DNA of 64,000 bases, taken from positions 1 through 64,000 of the forward strand of contig CAJFOT010000033.1 in NCBI GenBank assembly GCA_904397815.1, given 5' to 3'. The notes under the pieces were generated by a model. It ran no database searches, was not told the origin of the DNA, and saw nothing but the letters and a program-made list of their open reading frames with translations. A program made the translations under genes and the position numbers. This DNA is from Candidatus Paralachnospira sangeri (GTDB lineage Bacteria > Bacillota > Clostridia > Lachnospirales > Lachnospiraceae). This document shows positions 63,285 through 64,000 of the stretch, piece after piece; position 1 is the first letter of the stretch, and each line of letters opens with the position of its first letter.

Positions 63285-64000
63285 TCAAAATTTTCCTAAT
63301 AATCTGACTTCCATCTGAAGTTCTACATGAAATAATCCATAAACCCGTTCCTGAACGATTCGGCACAGATCCCAGATCTGTCCGGCAGTCGCTTCTCCCC
63401 GGTTTATAATGAACCCGCAGTGCTTCTCTGAAACCTGGGCGTCTCCTACAGTAAATCCTTTCAATCCGGCGTCTTCAATGAGACGGCCGGCGAAATATCC
63501 CTCTGGCCGCTTGAAGGTGCTGCCCGCGCTGGCATACTCCAGCGGCTGCTTTTCTTTTCGCTTCCGGTTCAGTTCGTCCATTTCGGCCAGAATTTTTTCC
63601 TGATCACCCGGCTTCAGACGCAGATCAGCTGCAAGGGCAATCAGGCTCTCTTTTCCCAATATACTGGTCCGATAACCAAAACCCATCTGCTCTCCTGTCA
63701 ATTCCCGGATCCGTCCTTCCTGATCCAGAACCTGAACCCGTTCCACAATCTGGCTCAGCTCGCCTCCATAGGCACCGGCATTCATCATCAGTCCGCCTCC
63801 CAGCGTTCCGGGAATGCCTGCAGCAAATGCCAGACCGGCCAGGCCCTTTTCAGCTGCCAGACGGGCCATACGGGTCAGCATCGCGCCGGACTGCGCATGC
63901 AGCCTGTCTTCTTCTGCGCAAACCGTTCCATATTGACGGCCCAGTTTCAGAATCACACCGTCATAGCCATGATCACTGACCAGCAGATTGCTTCCGTTTC
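63285..64000 (-). CDS. murB: UDP-N-acetylenolpyruvoylglucosamine reductase, partial
   Basis: Reduces UDP-GlcNAc-enolpyruvate to UDP-MurNAc in peptidoglycan synthesis. About 238 codons are visible; the N-terminal FAD-binding part lies beyond the right edge. Seen are NGSNLLVSDHGYDGV at the edge, FAAGIPGTLGGGLMMNAGAYG, and EYASAGSTFKRPEGYFAG with the active-site serine. The C-terminal KHCGFIINRGEATA follows. The frame is open to the window edge, so the Met codon at 63954-63956 is internal. It is directly followed by whiA. Confidence 0.95.
   Translation of the reverse strand, partial: NGSNLLVSDHGYDGVILKLGRQYGTVCAEEDRLHAQSGAMLTRMARLAAEKGLAGLAFAAGIPGTLGGGLMMNAGAYGGELSQIVERVQVLDQEGRIRELTGEQMGFGYRTSILGKESLIALAADLRLKPGDQEKILAEMDELNRKRKEKQPLEYASAGSTFKRPEGYFAGRLIEDAGLKGFTVGDAQVSEKHCGFIINRGEATAGQIWDLCRIVQERVYGLFHVELQMEVRLLGKF

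Overview
The window reads as a low-to-mid GC Gram-positive anaerobe of the Clostridia, most likely Lachnospiraceae. The grounds are the gene content and order (murB-whiA-HPr-like-dnaE-pfkA, mcsA-mcsB-clpC, radA), a desulfoferrodoxin, an ammonia-dependent asparagine synthetase, the anaerobic HemZ, T-box and glycine-riboswitch control, strong AGGAGG ribosome sites and no oxidative respiratory genes. The call is at family level only. Almost all of the window is ordinary chromosome. I see no prophage, transposase, CRISPR array or integrative element.

Layout. 1-9 kb (all minus strand): a partial unrecognised frame, desulfoferrodoxin, ilvB-ilvN behind a T-box leader with a valine-like specifier, asnA, a MATE exporter and a znuA-znuC-znuB type metal uptake operon. 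9-18.5 kb: small conserved proteins, an HD phosphohydrolase, a HEAT-repeat protein, an Lrp/AsnC regulator, an MBL-fold hydrolase, a SEC-C methionine aminopeptidase, an ECF sigma factor with a membrane-anchored beta-propeller partner, an Rpn-like nuclease, tRNA-Trp(CCA) and nagA. 18.7-21 kb: a glycine riboswitch driving a sodium:amino acid symporter, then a YqeY protein.

20.9-31.2 kb is the most distinctive region: a minus-strand operon of PP2C phosphatase, transmembrane Ser/Thr kinase, a small membrane protein and a 2,466-residue surface protein made of repeated Ig-like modules. 31.7-38.7 kb holds a FeoB-associated/HMA hybrid membrane protein, an acyltransferase, a DUF3810 protein, a PPHPGHR-repeat mini-protein, a GrpB-cytidine deaminase fusion, a second sodium:amino acid symporter, radA and a conserved small protein. 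38.8-43.4 kb is the McsA-McsB-ClpC protein quality-control operon, headed by a GntR-type regulator where CtsR would be expected.

43.6-47.5 kb encodes a membrane-anchored cohesin-type protein next to a secreted glucosaminidase that ends in a dockerin. This suggests a non-cellulolytic cohesin-dockerin pair that holds a cell-wall hydrolase at the surface. 47.6-52.7 kb: adenosine deaminase, a DUF1294 protein, a two-component system and a 5'-truncated asparaginase gene whose start coincides with a sequence repeated at the left edge of the window. 52.7-64 kb: hemZ, an MBL hydrolase, relA, pfkA, dnaE, an HPr-like protein whose catalytic histidine is replaced by aspartate (Crh-like), whiA and a partial murB.

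Four themes connect the region. Amino acid supply (ilvBN, asnA, two symporters) is controlled by RNA sensors. Envelope sensing and remodelling involve the kinase/phosphatase with the giant surface protein, sigma/beta-propeller, cohesin/dockerin and two-component modules. Proteostasis is covered by mcsAB-clpC, map and radA. Central carbon and stringent control are covered by relA, pfkA and the Crh-like protein.
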